From Rhizobium sp. G21 (lineage in GTDB: Bacteria > Pseudomonadota > Alphaproteobacteria > Rhizobiales > Rhizobiaceae), in assembly GCF_014158035.1 (NCBI RefSeq), contig NZ_JACFXW010000001.1, forward strand, positions 2,170,001 to 2,234,000: DNA of 64,000 nt, given 5' to 3'. Positions 18,525 through 28,073 of this stretch are shown here, piece after piece. The position numbers were made by a program, and so were the translations under genes. Position 1 is the first letter of the stretch, and each line of letters starts with the position of its first letter. Under the pieces are notes generated by a model. It was not told the DNA's origin and searched no databases. It worked only from the letters and a program-made list of their open reading frames with translations.

Positions 18525-19424
18525 ATGATACGCCCCAGCCTGAACGATCTCGCCGCTTTCGCGGCGGTGGCCGGCCACCTTAGCTTCCGCAGGGCCGCCG
18601 ACGTCCTGGGCGTCTCACGCTCCGCGTTGAGCCACGCGATCATCGGACTGGAGGGCAAGTTGGGCGTCCGGCTCTTCAACCGGACGACACGCAGCGTGTC
18701 GTTGACCGAAGCCGGCGCGGGCCTGTTGGCGCGCATCGACCCGCTCCTGCAGGATCTCGACCTAGCTCTCGACACGCTATCGGAAGAGCGCGGCGCCCCG
18801 AGCGGCACATTGAGAATCAATGCGAACAAGAGCGGCGCGCTTATCCTGCTGAAAAACGTCGCGCCGCAATTCCTGACGTCCTATCCCGACGTCGAACTCG
18901 ATCTGGTTTCGGAAGGTCGGCTCGTCGACATTGTCGAGGAAGGTTTCGACGCCGGCGTGCGGCTGCTCGAGACGGTTCCGCGAGACATGGTCGCGATACC
19001 GTTCGGGGGCGATGTGCGCTTCATCGCTGTCGCGTCCCCGTCCTATCTCGAGGGCAGGACCGCGCCCATCACGCCTGAAGACCTGCAGGCCCATCGGTGC
19101 ATCCGACAACGCCTGCCCAGCGGAAAGCGCTACCGATGGGAGTTCGCCAAACACGGCGCCGAGATTGCCGTCGACGCGCCGGGCAACCTCACCCTCGACG
19201 ACAGCGATCTGCTCACGCAGGCGGCGGCGGACGGCCGCGGCATCGCCTATGTCCCGGAACATTTCGCCAAGCCGTTTCTGGTATCCGGCCAGCTCGCGTC
19301 CGTCCTCGACGACTGGTGCCCGCCGACAGCCGGCCTGGCGCTCTATTACCCACGCAACCGGCACATGCCGTCGCCGCTCCGCGCCTTTATCGACGTCCTG
19401 AAACAGGTGGAGAGGAGACGATGA
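18525..19424 (+). CDS. LysR-family transcriptional regulator
   Basis: This 299-residue LysR protein has a helix-turn-helix (RAADVLGVSRSALSHAI, RLFNRTTRSVSLTEAG) and an effector domain starting GTLRINANK. Many segments are shared with the LysR at 16576: TSYPDVELDL, EEGFDAGVRL, the Pro-Arg-Asp-Met run before the next strand, and the closing LALYYPRNRHMPSPLRAF. The two are therefore paralogues. It is divergent from the SDR gene. No clear long dyad is visible in the 95-base gap. The ATG at 18525 is preceded by a GAGGAAA site. Confidence 0.9.
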   Translation: MIRPSLNDLAAFAAVAGHLSFRRAADVLGVSRSALSHAIIGLEGKLGVRLFNRTTRSVSLTEAGAGLLARIDPLLQDLDLALDTLSEERGAPSGTLRINANKSGALILLKNVAPQFLTSYPDVELDLVSEGRLVDIVEEGFDAGVRLLETVPRDMVAIPFGGDVRFIAVASPSYLEGRTAPITPEDLQAHRCIRQRLPSGKRYRWEFAKHGAEIAVDAPGNLTLDDSDLLTQAAADGRGIAYVPEHFAKPFLVSGQLASVLDDWCPPTAGLALYYPRNRHMPSPLRAFIDVLKQVERRR

Positions 19425-19800
19425 CCGGGCGACGATCTGGACCACATCTGCAGCATCACCGCGCGGAGCGAGGACAGTAAAGCCGATATCGGCTTCCACT
19501 GCCGCCGCCGAAATCCACAAGCCATGAGGACGGCCGGCCCCGGCGGGGGCCATCGTCAAAAGCGGCTGTACGCACTGCCCGGCATGGGATAGACACCGCC
19601 TTTCCTTTTGTCGGCGCAATCTTGATCGACAGCCAGGATTATTGCTAATTGACGTCCTTGGACTGCGGCTGCCGCCGCACCCGAACAATGGTCTCGCGTC
19701 TCCAAGATTTCGGCGACGGCGAGCGCCTCGACACCCATCCCGTCAACATTGTCGTTCGCTGGACAATTTTCAGCGCGCCGATTTCAAGAGCGTCTCGATC
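19425..19800. other. Intergenic region before the signalling operon, no gene seen
   Basis: The 376 bases between the LysR gene and the hybrid kinase contain no supported gene. A long frame on the + strand enters the kinase from 19642, but its first 53 codons are Arg/Pro-rich and unlike the CHASE3 family N-terminus. A GGCCGGCCCCGGCGGGGGCC stretch near 19535 could form a hairpin ending the LysR transcript. No clear promoter for the kinase operon was identified. Confidence 0.5.
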
Positions 19801-22800
19801 ATGCATAGAAAAACATCCGCATTGAACGGCGCGAAGGGCATCGGGCTCGAACGGAACGCCCTGATGGGGCTGGCTGCCGCGGTGTTCTTCTTCGTCGTCA
19901 GCACCGCGATCTCGATCTATACGATCCAGAATGTGAGAGACAGCAATTCGCGGGTGACGCAGACCCATGGCCTGATCGTCGCGCTCGATCTGTTGCTGAT
20001 CGACGCCCAGGATGCCGAGACGGGCCTCAGAGGCTTCCTGCTGACCGCCAAGGATACATATTTGGCGCCGTATTACCGGGCCCTGTCCCAGGTGAAGAGC
20101 CGCCTGGCGACGATTGGTCTGTTGGCGACCACAGAAATGCAGGAACGGGGAAGCGTCGAGGAACTGCGCGGTTACGTCGAGTCCAAGCTGGGCGTAATGG
20201 ACAGGACGCTCCGGCTTTACAGGGAAAAAGGTCAGGCGGGAGCCTTGACTCTCGTGCAGTCGGACCAGGGCCGCAGCGATATGGACGGCATCAGGGCCGT
20301 CGTCTCGCAATTGCGCGATGAGGCCAGTGAGGAGCGGAGCCAGCGCCTGGAAGCGATGGACAATTCCTATGTCGTCGCTTGGGTCAGCAGCTTGTCGGCC
20401 GGGGCGCTCGGCATCATCCTGACGCTGATCATTTCGGGCCTGGCGAGAAAAGCCACCATCGCGCGCCAGCGGGAGCAATGGCTGCAGAACGCGCAGGTGG
20501 GCTTGGCGGCGTCGGTGTTCGGCGAACAGCCCCTGGCTGCGCTCGGAGAGAACATTCTCGGCTTCCTGACCAATTACCTCGGCGCCGTCGCAGGGGCGCT
20601 CTATGTGGAGAACGCAGGCCGCTATCATCGCTCGGCGGTGCATGGCGTTCCCTCGAACGTGACCCTCCCCGCGAGCTTCGGCCAGGGCGACAGCCTGTTC
20701 GGACATGTTCTCAGGGATCACAGGCCGATCGCGGTCGGCGAGCTTCCCGAAGATTACATCAGCTTCGGCTCCGGCCTCGGCCAGAGCAGGCCGCGCTACC
20801 TCGCTTTGGGGCCAGCGATCGTCGACGGCGAAATCCGGGCGGTTTTCGAACTCGGCTTCCTGTCGCCGATTTCCGACGAGACTTTGCTGCTGCTCGAAAA
20901 AGTGTCCGAAATCATTGCGGTGGCCATCCGCTCGGCCGAGTTCAGAACGCGTCTCCAGGCCTTGCTCGAAGAAACCCAGCGGCAGTCCGAAGAACTGCAG
21001 GTGCAGGGCGAAGAGCTCCGGGTGTCCAACGAGGAACTGGAGGAACAGGGACGCGCATTGCGCGAATCCCAGGCGCGGCTGGAGCAGCAGCAGGCCGAAC
21101 TCGAACAGACGAATTCCCAGCTCGAGGAGCAGGCGCAGGAACTGGAGCGGCAACGCGACGACATCGAAAAAGCCAAGGACGCCATCCAGGCCAAGGCCAA
21201 CGAGGTCGAACTGGCCAGCCGGTACAAGTCGGACTTCCTGGCGAACATGTCGCATGAGCTTCGCACGCCGCTGAACTCCTCGCTGATCCTCGCCAAGCTG
21301 CTCGCCGACAATTCCGAGGGGAACCTGACGGCGCAACAGGTCCAATTCGCGCAGACCATCCAGTCTTCGGGCAATGACCTGCTGAACCTGATCAACGACA
21401 TCCTCGACCTGTCCAAGATCGAGGCGGGCCATGTGGAAATCAGGCCCGAAGCGGTGTCGGTCGAGCGCATGCTCGGCTCTCTGCGCCATCTCTTCGAACC
21501 GCTCGCCGCCAACAAGAACCTGCAGTTGTCGATGACGGTGTCGTCCGACGCGCCGGCGATCATACAGACCGACCCGCAGAGACTAGAGCAGGTTCTGAAG
21601 AACCTGCTGGCCAATGCGATCAAGTTCACCGAGAAAGGCGGCGTGTCGCTGAGCATCCGCCGCCACGGCGACAATCATCTCGCCTTGTCGATCAAGGACA
21701 CCGGCATCGGCATCGCGGAAGAACAGCAGAAGCGCATCTTCGAAGCGTTTCATCAGGCCGACAGCACCATCAGCCGCAAGTTCGGCGGCACCGGCCTCGG
21801 CCTGTCGATTTCGAGGGAGCTGGTGCGATTGCTGGGAGGCCGGTTCCAACTCGAAAGCCGCCTGGGAGAAGGAAGCACGTTCACCGTGATCATCCCGCAG
21901 GACTTCGACGTCGCGCTTGTCCGGACGCCGCAGCCCGAACCGGCGGCGGTTCAAACGCAGCCGGCGGCGCAGGCGACGAGATCCGAGGAGCCGATGCCCG
22001 CGGCGGCGGCAGGCAGGCCGATCGCGTTCATCGAAGATGATCGGGCCGTCGCCGACGAAGGGGCGCGTAAGCTTCTCGTGGTCGAGGACGACCATTCCTT
22101 CGCCCTGATCCTCCGGGATCTGGCGCGCGAACTCAAATTCCAGGCGCTCGTCGCCGGAACGGCCCAGGAGGCGCTCGATCTCGCCTATCAGCACATACCG
22201 CACGCCATCATTCTGGACGTCGGCCTGCCGGATCAATCCGGACTGTCGGTCCTCGACCGGCTGAAGCGGGATGTGCGCACGCGCCACATCCCGATCCATA
22301 TCCTTTCGGCCGACGACTATTCCGACCGGGCGCTCTCGCTCGGCGCCGTGGGTTATGCGCTGAAGCCCGTGCAACGCGATCATCTGGTCGAAGTGATCGA
22401 ATCATTGGGCGCCAAGGCCGAACAGACTCTGAGGCGGGTGCTCATCGTCGAGGACAATGCGGTGCAGCGCGACGCCCTGTCGAGACTGCTCGTCGTCGCA
22501 CGACGTCGAAACGGTGGGCGCCGGCACGGCCGCCGAATGCCTATCGCTGCTCGAAAACAAGACGTTTGATTGCATGGTGCTGGACCTGTCGCTGCCGGAC
22601 GCCTCCGGTTTCGCGCTTCTGGAAACGCTCAGCCAGGAGGGCTCCCATTCGTTCCCGCCGGTCATCGTCTATACCGGGCGGGTGCTGAGCGCGGAGGAAG
22701 AGCAGAAACTTCGCCGCTATTCGAAGTCGATCATCATCAAGGGCGCCAAGTCGCCGGAGCGCTTGCTCGACGAGGTGACCTTGTTCCTTCATCAGGTCGT

Positions 22801-23251
22801 GTCCGAACTTCCGGATGAACAACAGCAAATGATCCGAAAAGCGCGCAATCGCGATGAACTTCTCGAAGGCCGCCGCATTCTCATCGTCGAGGACGACGTT
22901 CGCAACGTCTATGCGCTGACCAATATTCTCGAACCGCGCGGCGCGGTGGTCGAAATCGCACGGAATGGAGAAGAGGCGCTGGAAAAACTCGAACAGTCGC
23001 AGACCAAGCCCGCCGGGCGGATCGACCTCGTGCTGATGGACGTGATGATGCCGGTGATGGACGGCTTGACCGCGACGCGGCACATCCGTCGCAACGCCGC
23101 CTGGCAGAAGCTGCCCATCATCACCCTGACCGCCAAGGCCATGCCGGACGACCAGAAGCGTTGCATCGATGCGGGAGCCAACGACTATATGGCGAAACCG
23201 CTCGATGTGGAAAAACTTCTCTCCCTGGTGCGCGTTTGGATGCCCCAATGA
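19801..23251 (+). CDS. CHASE3-GAF hybrid histidine kinase with three receiver domains (one frameshift)
   Basis: The restored protein is about 1149 residues. Order: membrane helix (about 20-42), periplasmic CHASE3 sensor (45-185, AQDAETGLRGFLLT), second helix (190-212), GAF (235-375), a long Glu/Gln-rich coiled coil (385-475), HisKA with FLANMSHELRTPLN (His near 485), HATPase (NAIKFTEKGG, GTGLGLSI), then three receivers. The receiver Asp motifs are IILDVGLPD, MVLDLSLPD and VLMDVMMPVMDG. An extra base near 22490-22500 breaks the frame in the second receiver. The stop overlaps the cheR start (ATGA). The ATG at 19801 puts CHASE3 between the two helices. Stimulus unknown. Confidence 0.9.
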
Positions 23252-24081
23252 CCGACACGTTCGAAAAGGTCGAGGATATCGAGATCCGGCTGCTGCTGGA
23301 GGCGCTCTATCACCGATACCACTACGACTTCCGCAACTATGCGATGTCGTCGATCCGCCGGCGGCTGCGCCAGGCTCGCGAGCAGCTGGGCTATGCGACG
23401 ATTTCCGCCATGCAGGAGCGGCTGCTCCATCATCCGGACATGCTGTCGGACATGTTGCGCTATCTGACGGTCCAGGTCAGCGAGATGTTTCGCGATCCCT
23501 CCTATTTCCTCGCCGTGCGCGAGAAGATCATCCCGCATCTGCGCACCTACCCGTCGCTGAAGATCTGGATCGCCGGATGCAGTTCGGGTGAAGAGCTCTA
23601 TTCCTTCGTCATCCTGTTCCGGGAAGAGGGTCTGGAGGGGCGAACGATCTTCTACGCCACCGACATCAATCCCGATGCGCTCGCTCATGCTGAAGCCGGC
23701 ATCTACGACATCGACCGCATTCGCGTCTTTACCGAAAACCATCGGCAGGCAGGGGGCAAGGGTTCCCTGTCGGACTACTACACCACCGGCTACAACCGCT
23801 GCATCCTGGACAAGAGCCTGCGGCGCAACGTCGTCTTTTCGGATCACAGCCTCGTCACCGACCAGGTGTTCGGAGAGATGCAATTCGTCTCCTGCCGCAA
23901 TGTCATGATCTATTTCGACCGCGACCTGCAGGATCGCGCCATCGGTCTGTTCCGCGAAGCGCTGCCGCATAACGGCTTCCTGGGCTTGGGGTCGAAGGAG
24001 ACGCTCCGCTTCTCCGACCATGCCGACAGCTTCCGCGAATTCGTCCGAGAGGAAAAAATCTATCAAAGGGTCGGTTCATGA
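23248..24081 (+). CDS. cheR: CheR-type protein-glutamate O-methyltransferase
   Basis: This 277-residue CheR has the N-terminal helical domain (RNYAMSSIRRRLRQ, about residues 30-43, which usually contacts the substrate helix) and the SAM-binding domain. The latter has IWIAGCSSGEELYS (about residues 109-122), TDINPDAL and FVSCRNVMIYFD. It methylates glutamates on coiled-coil receptors, usually chemoreceptors. No chemoreceptor gene is nearby, and the gene overlaps both the upstream kinase and downstream cheB by 4 nt. Its substrate may therefore be in this operon. No TPR extension is present. Confidence 0.92.
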   Translation: MTDTFEKVEDIEIRLLLEALYHRYHYDFRNYAMSSIRRRLRQAREQLGYATISAMQERLLHHPDMLSDMLRYLTVQVSEMFRDPSYFLAVREKIIPHLRTYPSLKIWIAGCSSGEELYSFVILFREEGLEGRTIFYATDINPDALAHAEAGIYDIDRIRVFTENHRQAGGKGSLSDYYTTGYNRCILDKSLRRNVVFSDHSLVTDQVFGEMQFVSCRNVMIYFDRDLQDRAIGLFREALPHNGFLGLGSKETLRFSDHADSFREFVREEKIYQRVGS

Positions 24082-24650
24082 GCGGGCAACCGGGCGGGGC
24101 GATCATCATCGGCGCGTCGGCCGGCGCGCTCGAAGCCCTGTCGGCGATATTGCCGGCTCTGCCGGCCGATTGCCGCTTCCCGATCTTCGTCGTCGTGCAT
24201 CTGCCGCCCAACAAGCGCAGCGTGCTGGCCGACATCTTCGACCGGAAATGTCGGCTCCGGGCGATCGAAGCGGAGGACAAGGAGCCTGTCGAACCGGGGA
24301 CCATCTATTTCGCGCCGCCCGATTACCACCTGCTGCTCGAGGGGCGGTCGCATATTTCGCTTTCCAGTGAAGAAGAGGTGTTCTTCTCGCGTCCCTCCAT
24401 CGACGTGGCGTTCGAAAGCGCGGCGGACGCCTGGGGCAAGCAGTTGACGGCCATCGTCCTGACAGGGGCGAATCATGACGGCGCGCATGGACTTCAGGTC
24501 GTCGCCCGTCTCGGCGGCGCGGCGATCGTGCAGGATCCGCAGACGGCTTATGCGACGGCGATGCCGGAGGCTGCGATCCGCGCTTGTCCTGACGCCAAAG
24601 TCATGTCGTTATCGCAAATTGCAACATACCTACAGAAAATACTCACATGA
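24078..24650 (+). CDS. CheB-type methylesterase, receiver-less
   Basis: This 190-residue protein consists only of the CheB methylesterase domain. It shows the catalytic Ser in IIIGASAGALEA (about residue 13), His in VVVHLPPNKRS (about residue 40) and Asp in LTGANHDGAHGL (about residue 133). Canonical CheB has an N-terminal receiver that controls the esterase. Here it is absent, so activity must be controlled in another way, perhaps by the receiver-bearing neighbours. It overlaps cheR and the downstream receiver-kinase by 4 nt each. Chemotaxis itself is not supported by this locus. Confidence 0.9.
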   Translation: MSGQPGGAIIIGASAGALEALSAILPALPADCRFPIFVVVHLPPNKRSVLADIFDRKCRLRAIEAEDKEPVEPGTIYFAPPDYHLLLEGRSHISLSSEEEVFFSRPSIDVAFESAADAWGKQLTAIVLTGANHDGAHGLQVVARLGGAAIVQDPQTAYATAMPEAAIRACPDAKVMSLSQIATYLQKILT

Positions 24651-25801
24651 CGACCGTTGTTAAATTTCTGCTCGTCGACGATCTGGCGGAGAATCTCCTG
24701 TCTCTCGAGGCTCTGCTGCGGCGCGATGATCTGATGCTGCTCAAGGCGAGGTCCGGCGACGAAGCGCTCGAACTGCTGTTGCAGCACGACGTCGCGCTGG
24801 CGCTGATCGACGTGCAGATGCCGGGCCTCAACGGCTTCGAATTGGCCGAACTGATGCGCGGCAACGAGCGGACCAGACGCGTTCCGATCATCTTCGTGAC
24901 CGCAGGAAGCCATAGCGCCGAGCGCCGGTTCCAGGGATACGAGGCGGGCGCGGTCGATTTCATCCAGAAGCCGATCGAGCCCGACATTCTGCGCAGCAAG
25001 GCGGACATCTTCGCCGAACTCTACCGGCAGCGGCAGATGATCGCCGAGCAGCGAGACACGCTGGAGGAGCAGGCGCGCGCGCTCCAGCTCGCCGACAAGC
25101 GGAAAAACGAATTCATCGGCGTGCTCGTGCACGAATTGCGAAATCCGCTGGCGGCGCTGAACAGCGGCATGAAATTGCTGTTCAGACGCCCGGACCCCGA
25201 AAGGGCGGAACAGATCAACGGCCTGATGCAGGATCAGATGGATCACATCATCCGGCTCGTCGACGATCTGCTCGATATTTCACGGATAACCCAGGGAAAG
25301 ATCACTCTGGCGAAAACGGAATTCGATTTGAAGGACGCCGTATCCACCGCATTGGATATGACGCTGCAGATGATCGAGGAAAAACAACACGTCCTGCACT
25401 ACAGCACGCCCGAACAGCCCTGCATGGTGTTCGCCGACAAGGTCCGTTTGACCCAATGCGTGTCGAACCTGCTCAACAATGCGGCGAAATACACCCCGAA
25501 GGGCGGGCGGATCGACGTGTCCCTGGAGATTGCCGAAGAGACCTACCGGATCCGCGTCGTCGACAACGGGCTCGGCCTGACGCCGGAAGCGGCCTCGGCG
25601 ATCTTCCAGATGTTCGAACAGGTCAACGAACATCGGGATCATTCCCATGGCGGACTCGGCATCGGCCTCGCGCTGGTGAAGCAACTGATGGAGTTGCATG
25701 GCGGCGACGTCGCCGTATGGAGCGACGGACCGGGCCGCGGCAGTATTTTCACTCTGGATTTGCCGCGCACCGCGCCGCACGCCGGCGAAGGCTACGTTTG
25801 A
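24647..25801 (+). CDS. Response regulator-histidine kinase fusion
   Basis: This 384-residue cytoplasmic protein has an N-terminal receiver (about residues 6-120, phospho-acceptor in LALIDVQMPG). A coiled coil (125-150) follows, then HisKA with VLVHELRNPLAALN (His near 165) and an HATPase domain (NNAAKYTPKGG, VVDNGLGL, GGLGIGLALVK). The receiver-first order means phosphorylation of the receiver could gate kinase output. A plausible donor is the upstream hybrid kinase, by inference from the coupled operon. No DNA-binding output lies in the operon. A strong terminator follows. Confidence 0.9.
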   Translation: MTTVVKFLLVDDLAENLLSLEALLRRDDLMLLKARSGDEALELLLQHDVALALIDVQMPGLNGFELAELMRGNERTRRVPIIFVTAGSHSAERRFQGYEAGAVDFIQKPIEPDILRSKADIFAELYRQRQMIAEQRDTLEEQARALQLADKRKNEFIGVLVHELRNPLAALNSGMKLLFRRPDPERAEQINGLMQDQMDHIIRLVDDLLDISRITQGKITLAKTEFDLKDAVSTALDMTLQMIEEKQHVLHYSTPEQPCMVFADKVRLTQCVSNLLNNAAKYTPKGGRIDVSLEIAEETYRIRVVDNGLGLTPEAASAIFQMFEQVNEHRDHSHGGLGIGLALVKQLMELHGGDVAVWSDGPGRGSIFTLDLPRTAPHAGEGYV

Positions 25802-25899
25802 CACGCTGAGCGTGACAGTCGTCAGCCTTAATGTCGTTCCGCGGCGGTCATCGAAGACCCGGCGGCGCGATTCTCTGTCGTCCCGTCCCGCTGTTGTTT

Positions 25900-25934
25900 C
25901 CGGCTGCGGCAGGCATCCGCCGCAGCCGGGTTTT
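25900..25934 (+). terminator. Intrinsic terminator of the kinase-cheR-cheB operon
   Basis: Perfect 11-base arms CCGGCTGCGGC (25900-25910) and GCCGCAGCCGG (25919-25929) are followed by G and TTTT. This lies 100 bases beyond the last operon gene and just before the convergent chloroperoxidase-like gene. Confidence 0.85.
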
Positions 25935-25941
25935 CGACCGG

Positions 25942-26931
25942 TCAGCCCTTCACGAAGGCCAGCAGGTCTTCGTTCAGCACGTCGGCGTTGATGGTGAGCA
26001 TGCCGTGCGAGAAGCCCGGATAGGTCTTCAGCGAGCCGTTCTTCAACAGCTTCGAAGACTTCAGGGCCGAATCCGCGATCGGAACGATCTGGTCGTCTTC
26101 GCCATGCAGAACGAGCGTCGGCACGGTGATCGCCTTCAGGTCTTCGGTCTGGTCGGTCTCCGAAAACGCCTTGATGCCGTCGTAATGGGCCTTGGCGCCG
26201 CCCATCATGCCCTGGCGCCACCAATTCTGGATGACGCCTTCGTGAACCGTGGCGCCGTCCCGGTTGAAGCCGTAGAACGGACCTGCGGGCACATCCCGGA
26301 AGAACTGCGCGCGATTGGCGGCGAGCGCTGCGCGGAAGCCGTCGAACACTTCCATCGGCAGGCCTTCCGGATTGGACGCAGTCTTGAGCATCAGCGGAGG
26401 GACTGCCGAGACGAGCACCGCCTTGGCGACGCGGCCGGCCGGCTGGCCATGCTGGGCGACATAGCGGGCGACTTCGCCGCCGCCGGTGGAATGGCCGATA
26501 TGGACGGCGTTCTTCAGATCCAGGTGTTCGGCGACGGCGAAGGCGTCGGCGGCGTAGTGGTCCATGTCGTGACCTTCCGAGACCTGGGCGGAGCGGCCAT
26601 GGCCGCGGCGATCATGGGCGACGACGCGATAGCCCTTCGACAGGAAGAACAGCATCTGGGCGTCCCAGTCGTCCGAGGACAAGGGCCAGCCGTGATGGAA
26701 GACGATCGGCTGCGCGTCCTTCGGACCCCAATCCTTGTAGAAAATGTCAACGCCGTCCTTGGTGGTGACGAAACTGCTGGTCATGTCGGTGTCTCCTTGA
26801 TGGGTGGAAGCGGTTTTGGTCTGGGCGAATGCGGGGATGTTGAAGGCTGCGAGCGACACGGCCGCGCCGCCCGTGATCAGCAAGCCGCGGCGTGTGGCCA
26901 TCGGGCCGAAGCCCTTTTCTTTCGATGCCAT
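25942..26931 (-). CDS. Tat-exported alpha/beta hydrolase, non-heme chloroperoxidase-like
   Basis: This 329-residue protein has a twin-arginine signal ([13 protein letters not shown], cleaved near AFAQ, about residue 36) and an alpha/beta-hydrolase domain. The core shows the oxyanion [13 protein letters not shown], the nucleophile [11 protein letters not shown], the acid HGEDDQIVP and the histidine GFSHGM. This wording matches cofactor-free haloperoxidase/arylesterases, which make peracids from organic acids. AAGGA precedes the ATG at 26931. It is divergent from a GlxA-type regulator, which is likely its controller. Cytosolic relatives lack the leader, so export is a notable variation. Confidence 0.88.
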   Translation of the reverse strand: MASKEKGFGPMATRRGLLITGGAAVSLAAFNIPAFAQTKTASTHQGDTDMTSSFVTTKDGVDIFYKDWGPKDAQPIVFHHGWPLSSDDWDAQMLFFLSKGYRVVAHDRRGHGRSAQVSEGHDMDHYAADAFAVAEHLDLKNAVHIGHSTGGGEVARYVAQHGQPAGRVAKAVLVSAVPPLMLKTASNPEGLPMEVFDGFRAALAANRAQFFRDVPAGPFYGFNRDGATVHEGVIQNWWRQGMMGGAKAHYDGIKAFSETDQTEDLKAITVPTLVLHGEDDQIVPIADSALKSSKLLKNGSLKTYPGFSHGMLTINADVLNEDLLAFVKG

Positions 26932-27053
26932 GGTCGTTCCTTTCTCGGATGGCGCTACTTCATCGTCGTTTCGACATGGACAGATGTAGGCCATCCATCC
27001 ATGCTTTCACCACAGGCGGCGAAACTGACTTTGATCATGCAGAAAGTGACAAT

Positions 27054-28054
27054 ATGGCGGAGCGGCTGACGATGATGACCGAAGTAGGTCTGTTGATCTA
27101 TCCGGATTGCCAGCTTTCGGCCGTTTATGGTCTGACCGATCTCTTCCGCATCGCGAGCCAATGGGCGCCGCAGCAGACCGAGCATCCACGCGCCATCCGG
27201 GTCTCGCACTGGCAGGTGGTCGGGGAGGACGTGACCTGCGTCTGGGACAGTCATCCGGGACGGCCGCATCGTCTCGGCTACGCCATCGCGCCGCCGAGCA
27301 TCGTCATGCCCGCGCTGATGCAACCGATGCCCGTGGCGGCGAACTGGATGGCGAGACGGCATGCCGAGGGCGCGACCGTGTGCTCCATCTGCGCCGGCGC
27401 CTTCGTTCTGGCCGAAACCGGTCTGGTCAACGGCCGGAGGGTGACGACGCATTGGGCGTTCAGCGAGGAACTGGCGGCGCGCTATCCGCAATTGGAGTTG
27501 GCGGCCGAGCAGATGGTGATCGACGATGGCGATGTGATGACGGCCGGCGGCATTCTGGCCTGGACGGATCTCGGGCTGACTCTGGTCGAAAAGCTGATGG
27601 GCGTCGGCACGATGCTGGCGACGGCGCGCTTCCTTCTCGTGGATCCGCCGCGTCGCGATCAGGATGTCTACAGGGCCTTCATTCCCAAGTTCGACCACGG
27701 CGACGCCGCCATTCTCGGCGTACAGCACCATATCCACGCGCAGGCGGCCGGGGCGCATGACATTCCGGAGCTCGCGCGGCGGGCCGGTCTGGCGGAACGA
27801 ACCTTCCTACGGCGCTTCACCAAGGCGACGGGTCTGCGCCCCACCGAATATCTCCAGCATATACGCATCATGAAGGCGCGCGACGCGCTGGAAACGACCA
27901 ATATCTCCGTCGAACAGATTTCCTGGACGGTCGGCTATTCGGATGTAACGGCTTTCCGCCGGGTGTTTCAACGCCTGACGAGCCTCACCCCACGCAATAC
28001 CGTCAACGCTTCGGCGTGCGGCGCGAGACATCGGACGCCGTCTCCGCGGCGTGA
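27054..28054 (+). CDS. GlxA-family regulator (DJ-1/PfpI plus AraC domains; one frameshift)
   Basis: The restored 333-residue protein has an N-terminal DJ-1/PfpI-like amidotransferase-fold domain (about residues 10-190) with the nucleophile elbow TVCSICAGAFVLAE, and a C-terminal AraC double helix-turn-helix (about residues 215-320). One base is missing near 27988-27996. With it the end reads LTPRQYRQRFGVRR and stops at 28054, the family's standard finish. Without it the frame runs antisense through the next gene. The start may be 27054 or the ATG at 27072, which has a GGAG site. Divergent from the exported hydrolase. Confidence 0.85.
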
Positions 28055-28073
28055 ATTCGCGTGGACGGCTGCC

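Noticed and set aside
23248..24650. A chemotaxis operon
   Set aside because: CheR and CheB are present but CheA, CheW, CheY and any methyl-accepting receptor are absent; the neighbours are histidine kinases.
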